Assembly: GCA_016931895.1 (NCBI GenBank)
Contig: JAFGDY010000283.1
Coordinates: 1-45,434, forward strand
Source of the DNA: Anaerolineae bacterium
GTDB taxonomy: Bacteria > Chloroflexota > Anaerolineae > 4572-78 > J111
Direction: 5' to 3'
Length of the DNA stretch: 45,434 nt
The translations under genes were made by a program, and so were the position numbers. Shown here one piece after another: positions 7,302-15,549 of the stretch (the first letter of the stretch is position 1; each line of letters begins with the position of its first letter). The notes under the pieces are model-generated. The model had not been told where the DNA came from and did not search any database. It saw nothing but the letters and a program-made list of their open reading frames with translations.

Positions 7302-9803
7302 ATGTTCAATCTATTCGACGAAATGTCAAGCCAATTTGATATCAAAGACTCCCTGCCCGAAGAGCTACCCATTCTGCCGCTCCGGGGCACGGTGGCTTTT
7401 CCCTTTATCATTATGCCCTTGAGCATTGGCGTGCCTCGTTCAACCAAGTTGATTAAATGGGCAGTGCAAAATAACACTATGATCGGGCTGGTTGTTTCTA
7501 AAAAACCGGAGGTTGATGAACCGGAACCGGATGAATTATACGAAACCGGCGTTATTGCTCGTATTCATCGGGTGGTGCGCGGCGATAAAGATTCACTACA
7601 GGTGATTGTGCAGGGCATCGAGCGCTTCAAAATTGATAGCTGGGTTCAAACCGAACCTTTCCTGACGGCCAAAATTTCCGTTGCGCCCGACATAATTGAA
7701 GAAGACCAGGAAATGGAAATTGAAGCGCTCCGCCGCCGCATCCTGGAATTGTCAAGCACTATTGTTGAGTATTTACCACAAGTGCCCAATGAGATCACCG
7801 AGTTTCTGGACCAGGTGGAAGACCCGCGCATCATCGTTTACACTATCACCTCCAATATGCGCATGGATTTTCAGGACCGGCTAAAAGTTTTGCTGGAAGA
7901 CACCCTGCGGGAAAAGATGTCGCACCTGGTGCGATTGATGAACCACGAACTGGAAGTGTTGGAAATTGGCCAAAAGATTCGCTCAGACACCCAGGAAGAA
8001 CTGGACAAAACTCAACGTGAATTCTATTTGCGCCAACAACTCAAAGCCATTCAAAAAGAGTTGGGCGAAGATGACGACCAGGCTATTGTGGCCGAGTATC
8101 GAGAGAAAATTGAAGCAGCCGGCATTCCTGAAGAGGCCAAAAAAGAGGCTCTACGCGAATTGAGCCGGCTGGAAAAACTGCAACCCCAATCAGCCGAATA
8201 CGGCGTTATCCAGGCCTATCTTGATTGGATGGTGGAACTACCCTGGAGCAACTTGACCGAAGACAACCTGGACATTCCCCACGCCCGGCAGGTGCTTGAT
8301 ACCGACCATTACGACATCACCGACGTCAAAGAGCGCATCCTGGAATTTCTGGCCGTGCGCAAATTGCGCCTGGAACGCAAGCTGGACGATGAGCCGGTGG
8401 AGCCGGGCCGCGAACAAGATCGGGCCGGGGGCTCCATCTTGCTCTTTGTTGGCCCGCCCGGCGTGGGGAAAACCAGCCTGGGGCGCAGCATCGCCCGCGC
8501 CTTGGGGCGCGAGTTTACCCGCATGAGCCTGGGCGGCGTGCGCGATGAGGCCGAAATTCGCGGCCATCGCCGCACTTACATTGGAGCCATGCCGGGCCGC
8601 ATCATCCAGGCCATCAAACGGGTGAAAACCCGCAATCCCGTTTTTATGCTGGACGAGGTTGACAAAATTGGCTCCGACTGGCGCGGCGATCCCAGTAGCG
8701 CCTTACTGGAAGTGCTGGACCCGCAGCAGAACTATGCTTTCCGCGATCATTATCTGGATGTCGATTTTGATCTAAGCCAGGTGATGTTTATTGCCACGGC
8801 CAACACCCTGGACACCATTCCGCCGCCGCTCCGCGACCGCATGGAGACCATCCGGCTGGATGGTTACACCGAGTATGAAAAACTGGAAATTGCCAAAAAT
8901 TACCTGGTACCGCGGCAAGTTAAGGCCAACGGCCTGCTGGAAACCGAAATTGAATATGCGGAAGAAGGTATCCGCCAAATTATCCGCGACTATACCCGCG
9001 AGTCCGGGGTGCGCAACCTGGAACGGGAAATTGGCCGTATTGCTCGCAAAGTGGCCACCAAGCTAACCGGCGGCGAATTGACCGTTCAAACTGAAGCCGG
9101 ATCGGAGCAAACCCGGGCGGTGACGATTGACGCCGAAGCAGTGCGAGTCTATCTGGGCAAGCCAAAATTCTATTTTGAGGCGGCTATGCGCACCGAGAGG
9201 GCCGGGGTGGCCACCGGCCTGGCCGTAACCCCGGCAGGCGGCGACGTTCTCTTTGTTGAGGCGGCCAGCATGCCGGGCAAAGACCAACTCACGCTGACGG
9301 GCCAATTGGGCGACGTGATGAAAGAGAGCGCTCAAATTGCCCGCAGTTACATTCGCGCCCACGCGCACGAACTGAAAATTGAAACAAACAAATTCAACAA
9401 TGTAGACATTCACCTGCACGTGCCGGCCGGGGCTATTCCCAAAGACGGGCCGTCGGCCGGGGTGACAATGGTAACGGCCCTGGTTTCGTTGCTCACCCAA
9501 CGTCCGGTTCGTTCCGACGTGGGCATGACGGGCGAAATCAGTTTGCAGGGCCAAGTGCTGCCCATTGGCGGTCTAAAACAAAAGATTTTGGCCGCGCACC
9601 GGGCCGGGCTAAAAACCGTTATTTTTCCCAAACGCAACGAAGCCGACCTGGACGACGTGCCCGAAGATATCCGTGAGGAAATGACCTTCCACTCGGTTGA
9701 ATGTCTTGACGAGGTCTTGATCAACGCCCTGAGTCCGGTCACACCCCTGGTTGAGGATTTGGAAACGGTTGACCTGCCGGCCGTTGAGATGGCGCTGAAT
9801 TAA
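7302..9803 (+). CDS. lon: ATP-dependent protease Lon
   Basis: This is an 833-aa LonA protease, of normal length, degrading misfolded and regulatory proteins in the cytoplasm. Its N-terminal substrate domain begins LPILPLRGTVAFPF. The AAA+ module has the Walker A GPPGVGKTSLGR and the Walker B VFMLDEVDKI, and a sensor/arginine-finger region follows. The C-terminal Ser-Lys protease domain has the catalytic Ser in PKDGPSAG and the Lys in GGLKQKILAAHRAG. The ATG at 7302 has AAAGGAG seven bases upstream. It forms its own transcription unit and is closed by a strong terminator shared with the convergent gene. Confidence 0.97.
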   Translation: MFNLFDEMSSQFDIKDSLPEELPILPLRGTVAFPFIIMPLSIGVPRSTKLIKWAVQNNTMIGLVVSKKPEVDEPEPDELYETGVIARIHRVVRGDKDSLQVIVQGIERFKIDSWVQTEPFLTAKISVAPDIIEEDQEMEIEALRRRILELSSTIVEYLPQVPNEITEFLDQVEDPRIIVYTITSNMRMDFQDRLKVLLEDTLREKMSHLVRLMNHELEVLEIGQKIRSDTQEELDKTQREFYLRQQLKAIQKELGEDDDQAIVAEYREKIEAAGIPEEAKKEALRELSRLEKLQPQSAEYGVIQAYLDWMVELPWSNLTEDNLDIPHARQVLDTDHYDITDVKERILEFLAVRKLRLERKLDDEPVEPGREQDRAGGSILLFVGPPGVGKTSLGRSIARALGREFTRMSLGGVRDEAEIRGHRRTYIGAMPGRIIQAIKRVKTRNPVFMLDEVDKIGSDWRGDPSSALLEVLDPQQNYAFRDHYLDVDFDLSQVMFIATANTLDTIPPPLRDRMETIRLDGYTEYEKLEIAKNYLVPRQVKANGLLETEIEYAEEGIRQIIRDYTRESGVRNLEREIGRIARKVATKLTGGELTVQTEAGSEQTRAVTIDAEAVRVYLGKPKFYFEAAMRTERAGVATGLAVTPAGGDVLFVEAASMPGKDQLTLTGQLGDVMKESAQIARSYIRAHAHELKIETNKFNNVDIHLHVPAGAIPKDGPSAGVTMVTALVSLLTQRPVRSDVGMTGEISLQGQVLPIGGLKQKILAAHRAGLKTVIFPKRNEADLDDVPEDIREEMTFHSVECLDEVLINALSPVTPLVEDLETVDLPAVEMALN

Positions 9804-9830
9804 TAATCCTGCCCTTTGGGGCCAATACTA

Positions 9831-9860
9831 AAAAAGCCGCTCTAAATAGAGCGGCTTTTT
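9831..9860. terminator. Bidirectional terminator between lon and the DUF4015 gene
   Basis: AAAAAGCCGCTCT at 9831-9843, an AAAT loop, then AGAGCGGCTTTTT at 9848-9860: a perfect 13-bp stem with A and T runs at its ends. It serves both convergent genes. Confidence 0.95.
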
Positions 9861-9877
9861 AACACCGGAATTGGAGT

Positions 9878-12499
9878 CTATTCTTCGATAGCCGGCTCAA
9901 ACAACTCGTTATCATACTTACCCCCCGCGTTCCACCAGGACCAGCCGGTGGAGGGGGCGTCAATGGCCGCCTGTTTCAGCAGTCGCATTTCCTCTAGCGA
10001 ATACCAGTAGCCTTGCAGCCAGGGCCGCACCTTAACGTAGGGCGGAACCCGTTCTTCGGCCTGGCGCTGGCTGCGATAAACAATGCCATACGGCTCGGCA
10101 GAGGGATTGTCGTAGCCCAGATTGCCGGGGATGAAGGTAGAGGGATAAACCATGGGGGCCAGGTAATCCACGTAGGGCGCAATATCCATCACCCGCTGGC
10201 CAATTTTCATATCACTCTCCGGTTTCACCCAGATGGTCAAACCAAATACATCGGCCGAAACAAAAACACCGGAGGGGCGAAGGGCCTCGGTTAAACGCTG
10301 CACAAATTCTTTAATGGCCGCTGTGCGGGTTTCGAGCGTATTCTCCTCTTCGTACACAATCGCGCCTACATCGCCATCGGAGGGAAAACGCAGGTAATCA
10401 AAGTTGAGTTCATCAAAGCCAAAAGCGGCTATTTCTTGGGCCAGGGCAATATTGTAATCCCAAACCTCTTCTTTAAAGGGATTGGCCCAACCTAACTCTT
10501 CGCCATCCAGCCAGACGGCGCCATCTTCCAGCACAGCGGCCCATTCAGGTTTGCCGTGGGCCAGGGGGTTGTCTTTAAAAACAACAAACCGGGCAATGGT
10601 ATAAATATTGCGTTTTTGGGCCTCGGCTATCAATTCGTCCAGGGGCATCCAGGTGTTCGTCCACCATTCGTCGGCGCCAACAGTGGCCACCATTTCCACC
10701 TGGCTCCGCCAGCCGATGAACCCAAAATCACCTTTAACATCCACCACAAGCGCATTGAGTTCGGTAGCCTGGATAAAGTCAAGGTAACGCAGCATGGCCT
10801 CCCGGCTGCGCAGGTAGTGCAGGGGCACGTAGATGGCTTTGACCTGAAAGGGGTTCAAAACAAAATCCAGGCATGGCGGGCCGGGTTGCGCCGGCGCTTC
10901 GGCGCAGGGAACAGCGACCAACCAATGCCCCTCCACGCCGGAGAAAGGCGGCGGGCCGTCGGTAAAAACGCCGGTTTGGCTCAGTTGGCCGTAAGCGCGA
11001 TGGTAGCCGGCGCTTTTGACCATCAACGACGCTGGCGCGTCCGGTAGGTCAAGCCTAAAATGACCCTGGTCGTTGGCGCGAAGAATGGTCTGGCCCAGGT
11101 ACAGCGTGGCCTGGGGCAACGGCTGGCCGGTATCGCTGCCGCGGACCACGCCTTGCAAGGCGGTAGGGCTGATGACCACGTTAATTGACTCTGTCCCTTG
11201 ATAATCAACCGTCGCCGGCCGGTAGCCGGTTGGCGCAACCGAAATTTGCCCGGCAGCCGGAATTCGGGCCAAAACAGCCTGTCCTTGGGCATTGGTGGTG
11301 GCGGTCAGGGTTTGATCAAAGGTTACCGTTGCGCCGGCCACCGGTTGGTTGGCAAAACTATCTTGCACTAACACCATTGCCTGGCGTGGTTGTAGGCTGA
11401 GATTGAGTTCGGTTTCATTGTTAAAAACCGTCTCCAGGGGCAGATACCCTTCTGCCCCCTCAACCATGATAGAGTCGCCGGGCTGGAGGCGGTAAAATTC
11501 AAAACGGCCGGCGGCATCGGTGGTAGCGGTTTGTCGCCGGTCATCGGCGCCCGCGCTCAGGCCAAGCCCGGCCAGCGGCTCATTAGTGTCGGCGGCGTGG
11601 AGGATGCCGGCGGTAGTCCGCGGCACCAAGCTGACGGCCAATTTGTGAGCGGGATTACCCGTTGTTAAGGCCATTGCCGCTACTTCGGTTTGCCAGGTTT
11701 CGTAGCCGGGCGCTTCCACCTGCACCGTCAGCGGCGGCTCCAAGCGGGTGGCCTCAAAGTGCCCCTGGTTGTTGGCCGTAATCTGCCTTAATCCTTTTGG
11801 CGAGGCGGCATTGTCGGTTAAATAAATTATGGCCGGCACCGGCGAGCCGGTCCAGGCATCGCTGACCACGCCTACTAAATCCTGGGAAACCAGATCAACA
11901 ACCAGCGGTGGCGGATTGGCGTAGAGGGTTTCAGCCTCAAGCCGAGTTTGCCAGGCTTTATAACCTGCTGCTTCCACTTGCAGCAAAACCGGCGGTTCTA
12001 AATAAAATAGTTCAAAGTATCCTTGACCGTCGGTGGGGGTTGGTTGGGCCGGTGCGGAAAGCGCGGCGGATTTGCCGGCATAAATAGCAGCCGCTACAGG
12101 GATCCCGGTTGAGGCGTCAACAACCTGCCCTTCTATGCGGGTAGGCTCCAGCCTGATGATGACTTTGGTTTGTTTTTGCCACCAGGGCACAAAGGCGGAC
12201 ACTTCCGTTGGCAGGAAACCCGGCGCGGCAGCCTTTAGGCATATCCGGGGAATGAGGCCCAACGAGTATCCCGTCAACTTGATGGCGAAAGTTCCGGCAG
12301 CGGGGACAACGGCAGCCTGGGCCGCCGGCGCGCCGCCTGCTTCAACCACGGCTTGGGCCAGGGGTTGGCCGGTCTGGCGGTCAAGAACGGTAACCAGCAC
12401 ATCCTTATCTCTAACATGGAGATAAACGGCAGAACCGATACAGCCCAACAGGAGAAGAAATAAGAATAATATAGAGAAACGGTTTAGACGATTCTTCAT
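9878..12499 (-). CDS. Exported multi-domain protein: carboxypeptidase-regulatory-like repeats plus DUF4015 glycosidase-like domain
   Basis: This is an 873-aa protein with an N-terminal signal or lipoprotein-like segment (FLFLLLLGCIGS, possibly a lipobox Cys). About six beta-sandwich repeats of the carboxypeptidase-regulatory/CnaB-like type follow (each with motifs such as DTGQPL.A.... and GHF.L), covering roughly residues 45-520. The C-terminal 350 residues form a TIM-barrel-like putative glycoside hydrolase (DUF4015), with NALVVDVKGDFGFIGW and FDELNFDYLRFPSDG, where acidic residues could be catalytic. It probably acts outside the cell on a polysaccharide; the substrate is unknown. The ATG at 12499 (MKNRLNRF) is favoured over an upstream ATG at 12565 because the hydrophobic export signal starts right after it. 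No Shine-Dalgarno is present, and a -10 box lies only 9 bases away. Confidence 0.8.
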   Translation of the reverse strand: MKNRLNRFSILFLFLLLLGCIGSAVYLHVRDKDVLVTVLDRQTGQPLAQAVVEAGGAPAAQAAVVPAAGTFAIKLTGYSLGLIPRICLKAAAPGFLPTEVSAFVPWWQKQTKVIIRLEPTRIEGQVVDASTGIPVAAAIYAGKSAALSAPAQPTPTDGQGYFELFYLEPPVLLQVEAAGYKAWQTRLEAETLYANPPPLVVDLVSQDLVGVVSDAWTGSPVPAIIYLTDNAASPKGLRQITANNQGHFEATRLEPPLTVQVEAPGYETWQTEVAAMALTTGNPAHKLAVSLVPRTTAGILHAADTNEPLAGLGLSAGADDRRQTATTDAAGRFEFYRLQPGDSIMVEGAEGYLPLETVFNNETELNLSLQPRQAMVLVQDSFANQPVAGATVTFDQTLTATTNAQGQAVLARIPAAGQISVAPTGYRPATVDYQGTESINVVISPTALQGVVRGSDTGQPLPQATLYLGQTILRANDQGHFRLDLPDAPASLMVKSAGYHRAYGQLSQTGVFTDGPPPFSGVEGHWLVAVPCAEAPAQPGPPCLDFVLNPFQVKAIYVPLHYLRSREAMLRYLDFIQATELNALVVDVKGDFGFIGWRSQVEMVATVGADEWWTNTWMPLDELIAEAQKRNIYTIARFVVFKDNPLAHGKPEWAAVLEDGAVWLDGEELGWANPFKEEVWDYNIALAQEIAAFGFDELNFDYLRFPSDGDVGAIVYEEENTLETRTAAIKEFVQRLTEALRPSGVFVSADVFGLTIWVKPESDMKIGQRVMDIAPYVDYLAPMVYPSTFIPGNLGYDNPSAEPYGIVYRSQRQAEERVPPYVKVRPWLQGYWYSLEEMRLLKQAAIDAPSTGWSWWNAGGKYDNELFEPAIEE

Positions 12500-12508
12500 A
12501 AGATTTAA

Positions 12509-12517
12509 ATTATAGCA
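12509..12517 (-). promoter_or_regulatory. Extended -10 promoter very close to the DUF4015 gene start
   Basis: Read on the minus strand the sequence is TGCTATAAT, a TGn-extended -10 box. It ends 9 bases before the ATG at 12499. Transcription would begin within about three bases of the start codon, which predicts a leaderless mRNA. No -35 match is needed for an extended -10. Confidence 0.5.
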
Positions 12518-12555
12518 CAAGCCGGTTAAAGGGATAATTGAGAAACCCATTTTTA

Positions 12556-12619
12556 TTATCCCCATGTTATCCCCAAAGTTATCGGCCTTTTTTTTGAGCT
12601 TATCAACATCTTATCCACA
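12556..12619. other. DnaA boxes upstream of dnaA
   Basis: TTATCCACA at 12611-12619 is a perfect DnaA box. TTATCCCCA at 12556-12564 and 12567-12575 each differ at one base. They lie between the divergent DUF4015 gene and the dnaA promoter and may allow DnaA to regulate its own gene or form part of a bipartite origin. Confidence 0.65.
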
Positions 12620-12688
12620 AGCCGGATTTAACTCACCATAAAATTTCTTAAAAAAGAATTTGGGCATTTCTTTTTTAAGGTAGGGGTA

Positions 12689-12717
12689 TTGCCAGCCATT
12701 TTCAGATTTGGTACAAT
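12689..12717 (+). promoter_or_regulatory. Promoter of dnaA
   Basis: TTGCCA at 12689-12694 and TACAAT at 12712-12717 with 17-base spacing. The transcript would start near 12724 and carry a leader of about 365 nt. Confidence 0.6.
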
Positions 12718-12723
12718 GCAATT

Positions 12724-13089
12724 CGACTGGACGTGAGGACTCAATTCTGCCCCAAAATTTCACCCCGGGGAGTTTAGATCTCCCCAACCAGGGAAGGGTG
12801 AGCGCTAGATTATCTTACAACTTGATAGTGGCCGGTTTGCTTTTTCATGAAAAAAGCAGCGGCAGACTACTCTCTTATATGGATTAGTAGTTCTCCTCAA
12901 ATAGTCTTCCACAGTCATCATCCTTACATCAAAATAAAGGTTGCCTGAAGATAGTCAGGCAATATTTACCAGCAATTTGAATCAAATTGCTCAGAGAAGG
13001 TTTTTTTGTCCCTAAAATCGGGATTTTATTTATAAAATAAAGTTGGGCTTTGGTAAAAAATCAACAAATCTTCTGGGGAGAAAAGAAAA
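12724..13089 (+). other. Long structured dnaA leader
   Basis: No gene is visible in this stretch. Three perfect hairpins can form in the predicted transcript: GGGGAG/CTCCCC (12767-12772 with 12780-12785), TTGCCTGA/TCAGGCAA (12941-12948 with 12955-12962) and AGCAATTTG/CAAATTGCT (12971-12979 with 12983-12991). The last two are only eight bases apart. No known riboswitch class was recognised. Confidence 0.5.
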
Positions 13090-14454
13090 ATGAACGCAGA
13101 CCAGGTTTGGCAAACCGCTTTAGGTCAGCTTCAAATGCAGATGACCCAGGCGACCTTTGATACTTGGGTAAAAAATACACACATTGTAGCACAAGATAAA
13201 GATATTTTGACGGTTGGCACCAAGAGCGCCTTTGCCAAGGATTGGCTAGAAAACCGTTTATTGGCTACAATTAACCGCACCGTCACCGGGATTATGGGTT
13301 ATCCTGTGGATATAAAATTTATTGTAGATGCAGAAGGCGGCGCCGAACAGGTGACGCTGCCGTTGCTCCCAGAAGAGCCTGGGCCTCCCCACCCCTCACC
13401 AAACGGGAATGGACAAATTCCGGGCGCAAAAGAGCGGCCCATGTTAAATCACAAATATACCTTTGACCAATTCATTGTGGGCGCTTCAAATCGGCTGGCC
13501 CACGCCGCTTCTCTGGCCGTAGCCGAAAATCCGGCTGAAGCCTATAATCCCTTATTTTTATACGGGGGCGTTGGCCTGGGCAAAACCCACCTTTTGCAGG
13601 CCATTGCCCAATACGCCGTGGCCCGGGGCAAACAAGTTATCTATAGCTCCTCCGAAACCTTTACCAATGATCTGATTAATGCCATCCGCTCCCAGTCTAC
13701 GGAAGCGTTCCGGGAAAAATATCGCACTACGGATTTTCTGCTGATTGACGATATTCAATTCATCGCCGGCAAAGAAAGCACCCAGGAAGAGTTTTTCCAC
13801 ACGTTTAACACGCTGCACTCCTCCGGCGGTCAGATTGTGCTCTCCAGCGACCGCCCCCCCAAAGCCATCACCACCCTGGAAGATAGGCTCCGCTCTCGTT
13901 TTGAATGGGGCTTGCTGGCCGATGTGCAACCGCCAGACCTGGAGACCAGAATCGCCATTCTCCGTTTTAAGGCCGACTCTCAGCAAGTGTATGTCCCCGA
14001 TGACGTGATGGAATTTATTGCCCGCCGCGCCCAGAGCAATATTAGAGAATTGGAAGGCGCGCTCAACAAAGTAATTGCCCATGCAGCCATGATGCGCCAG
14101 TCAATTAGTATGGAACTGGCCACCGTGGCCCTGCAAGATATTGTTTCCCGGCAGGCCGAATTGTCTGTGGAGCAAATCATTGCTGCCGTAGCCAACTATT
14201 ATCAAATGGACACCGAAGTATTGATTGAGCGGGGTCGCAGCAAAGACGTTGCCGCCGCCCGGCAAATGGCCATGTACCTGGCCCGAGAAGAAACCGGGGC
14301 CTCGCTGCCGCAAATAGGTGAGGCTCTTGGCGGGCGAGACCATACTACGGTGATGCACGGTTGGGAAAAAATCGCCTCCCAAATTGAACAGAATAACAAA
14401 CTCCGCCGAGAAATGCTCTCGATCAGAGAAATCATCTACCAGCAAATTCTCTGA
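13090..14454 (+). CDS. dnaA: Chromosomal replication initiator DnaA
   Basis: This is a 454-aa DnaA of normal length. Domain I starts with WQTALGQLQMQMTQATFDTWV. Domain II is a short Pro-rich linker near residues 95-115. The AAA+ domain III has the Walker A GGVGLGKTHLLQAI and the Walker B LLIDDIQFIAGK. Domain IV ends with the DnaA signature GGRDHTTVMHG that reads DnaA boxes. It initiates replication at the adjacent origin. The ATG at 13090 has GGGGAG upstream. Unlike in many bacteria, dnaN, recF and gyrB are not next to it; the flanks are a DUF4015 gene and a small membrane protein. Confidence 0.97.
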   Translation: MNADQVWQTALGQLQMQMTQATFDTWVKNTHIVAQDKDILTVGTKSAFAKDWLENRLLATINRTVTGIMGYPVDIKFIVDAEGGAEQVTLPLLPEEPGPPHPSPNGNGQIPGAKERPMLNHKYTFDQFIVGASNRLAHAASLAVAENPAEAYNPLFLYGGVGLGKTHLLQAIAQYAVARGKQVIYSSSETFTNDLINAIRSQSTEAFREKYRTTDFLLIDDIQFIAGKESTQEEFFHTFNTLHSSGGQIVLSSDRPPKAITTLEDRLRSRFEWGLLADVQPPDLETRIAILRFKADSQQVYVPDDVMEFIARRAQSNIRELEGALNKVIAHAAMMRQSISMELATVALQDIVSRQAELSVEQIIAAVANYYQMDTEVLIERGRSKDVAAARQMAMYLAREETGASLPQIGEALGGRDHTTVMHGWEKIASQIEQNNKLRREMLSIREIIYQQIL

Positions 14455-14504
14455 CCCGCCGTTTTTGCTCGTTAAAAATTAGGTCATTTAATAAATAATG
14501 AGGG

Positions 14505-15074
14505 TTATTTGTGGATAACCTATGTATAACTGTGGATAAGTGGCCTGTTTTGGGGATAAAGTTGTGCCCAGACCATGTGGATAACTAACGCCGGCACCGG
14601 CATAACTCTCCTTTATAAAAGCATAAGCTTTCTTTAGTATAGCCCCCTTATTTTGCCTCAAACCCTGTATTTTTCTTCACTTTACCCCCATTTCTGTGGA
14701 TAACCCGCATATAACTGTGGATAAGTGCCTTAACTTGGGGATAACTTTTGTCCCATCTTTCTTAATTTTTTTTGATTTGCGCCAAAACCCCCAACATATA
14801 GGGGACAGCCTATCCCCCGGCCCAAGATATAGATTCAGGCTCATTTGACAAATTATAAAAACCTTATCCACATGATTATCGCTTTCTTTTCCCGGTGTTA
14901 TCCACATCTATTTGTTTAGCCCCACAGCCAGCCCCAACCTATATGTGGACTTTTTTAACCTCCCCGTCCAGATATAGGGGTAGATGCCGGTCAGGTTACG
15001 GCCATCCACATATCCACAGCACCTACTACATACAACTAAATTAATAATATAATAACCATAATTACTGTGAATAA
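14505..15074. other. oriC: Probable replication origin (oriC) with a DnaA-box array
   Basis: The 714-base gap after dnaA holds no credible gene. It contains seven perfect DnaA boxes: TGTGGATAA at 14510, 14531, 14576, 14695 and 14716, and the opposite orientation TTATCCACA at 14864 and 14898. One-mismatch boxes are TGGGGATAA at 14551 and 14736 and ATATCCACA at 15010. The variant TGTGAATAA is at 15066. The first five point one way and the next two the other way. This density next to dnaA is the standard mark of a bacterial origin. A gene-strand or GC-skew switch could not be computed here. Confidence 0.9.
15033..15065. other. AT-rich candidate DNA-unwinding element
   Basis: A stretch made almost only of A and T (core TTAATAATATAATAA) lies at the right edge of the DnaA-box array, next to the TGTGAATAA box. 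That is where an unwinding element is expected. Confidence 0.55.
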
Positions 15075-15128
15075 CTCTTCACCTTGTTGTTATAACGTTT
15101 TTAAAGTGGTTTTTATGGTTTGTTGGGG

Positions 15129-15134
15129 TATAAT
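15129..15134 (+). promoter_or_regulatory. Candidate -10 of the 125-aa membrane protein/selA unit
   Basis: A perfect TATAAT lies 34 bases before the ATG at 15169. The -35 region is poor (GTGGTT at 17-base spacing), so this is tentative. Confidence 0.35.
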
Positions 15135-15168
15135 ACAATTTATCTAAATTACGTGACCCGGGTAGATT

Positions 15169-15546
15169 ATGCGCCAGAGATGGTGGGTGTTTGGCTCCAT
15201 TGTTATTGCCACTCTAAGTTTTGTTGGCTTACGTTACGTTATAAACAACCTTTGGCCTGATCCCGATGTAATTTGGGCCAGGCCGCAGTTGCTGCTGTTT
15301 GCCTTTATGTTTTTGGGCTTAAGCGCCGGCGCCGTACCGATCAGCACTTTTTTGAATAACCGTTTTGCCCAATCGGATTGGTTTGAACGGGATAAAATTC
15401 GGCTGGTGCGGCAGGGGACCTGGGTTGGTTTTTTGGGAGTTTTGCTGGCTTATCTCCAGTTAATTAAGGCGCTCAATTGGACCATTGTGGCGGTGTTGGC
15501 CGGCGTTTTTGTGTTGATTGAAACATTTTTTTTAACCAGGGAGTAA
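15169..15546 (+). CDS. Small multi-pass membrane protein of unknown function
   Basis: This is a 125-aa protein with about four hydrophobic segments: residues 7-25 (VFGSIVIATLSFVGLRYV), around 41-60 (LLLFAFMFLGLSAGAVPI), and two near the C-terminus (WVGFLGVLLAYLQLI and IVAVLAGVFVLIETFFL). A charged cytoplasmic-type loop (FERDKIRLVRQG) lies between the pairs. I recognise no family. It starts at an ATG just after oriC and ends three bases before the GTG of selA, so the two are probably co-transcribed, but no functional link to selenium metabolism can be seen. Confidence 0.7.
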   Translation: MRQRWWVFGSIVIATLSFVGLRYVINNLWPDPDVIWARPQLLLFAFMFLGLSAGAVPISTFLNNRFAQSDWFERDKIRLVRQGTWVGFLGVLLAYLQLIKALNWTIVAVLAGVFVLIETFFLTRE

Positions 15547-15549
15547 AAC

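Noticed and set aside
12724-13089. A known riboswitch in the dnaA leader
   Set aside because: The stems do not match any class I can recognise by conserved core bases.
14677-14907. A 76-codon minus-strand open frame in the gap after dnaA
   Set aside because: It lies across DnaA boxes, has no Shine-Dalgarno site and shows no protein-like pattern. The area reads as oriC.
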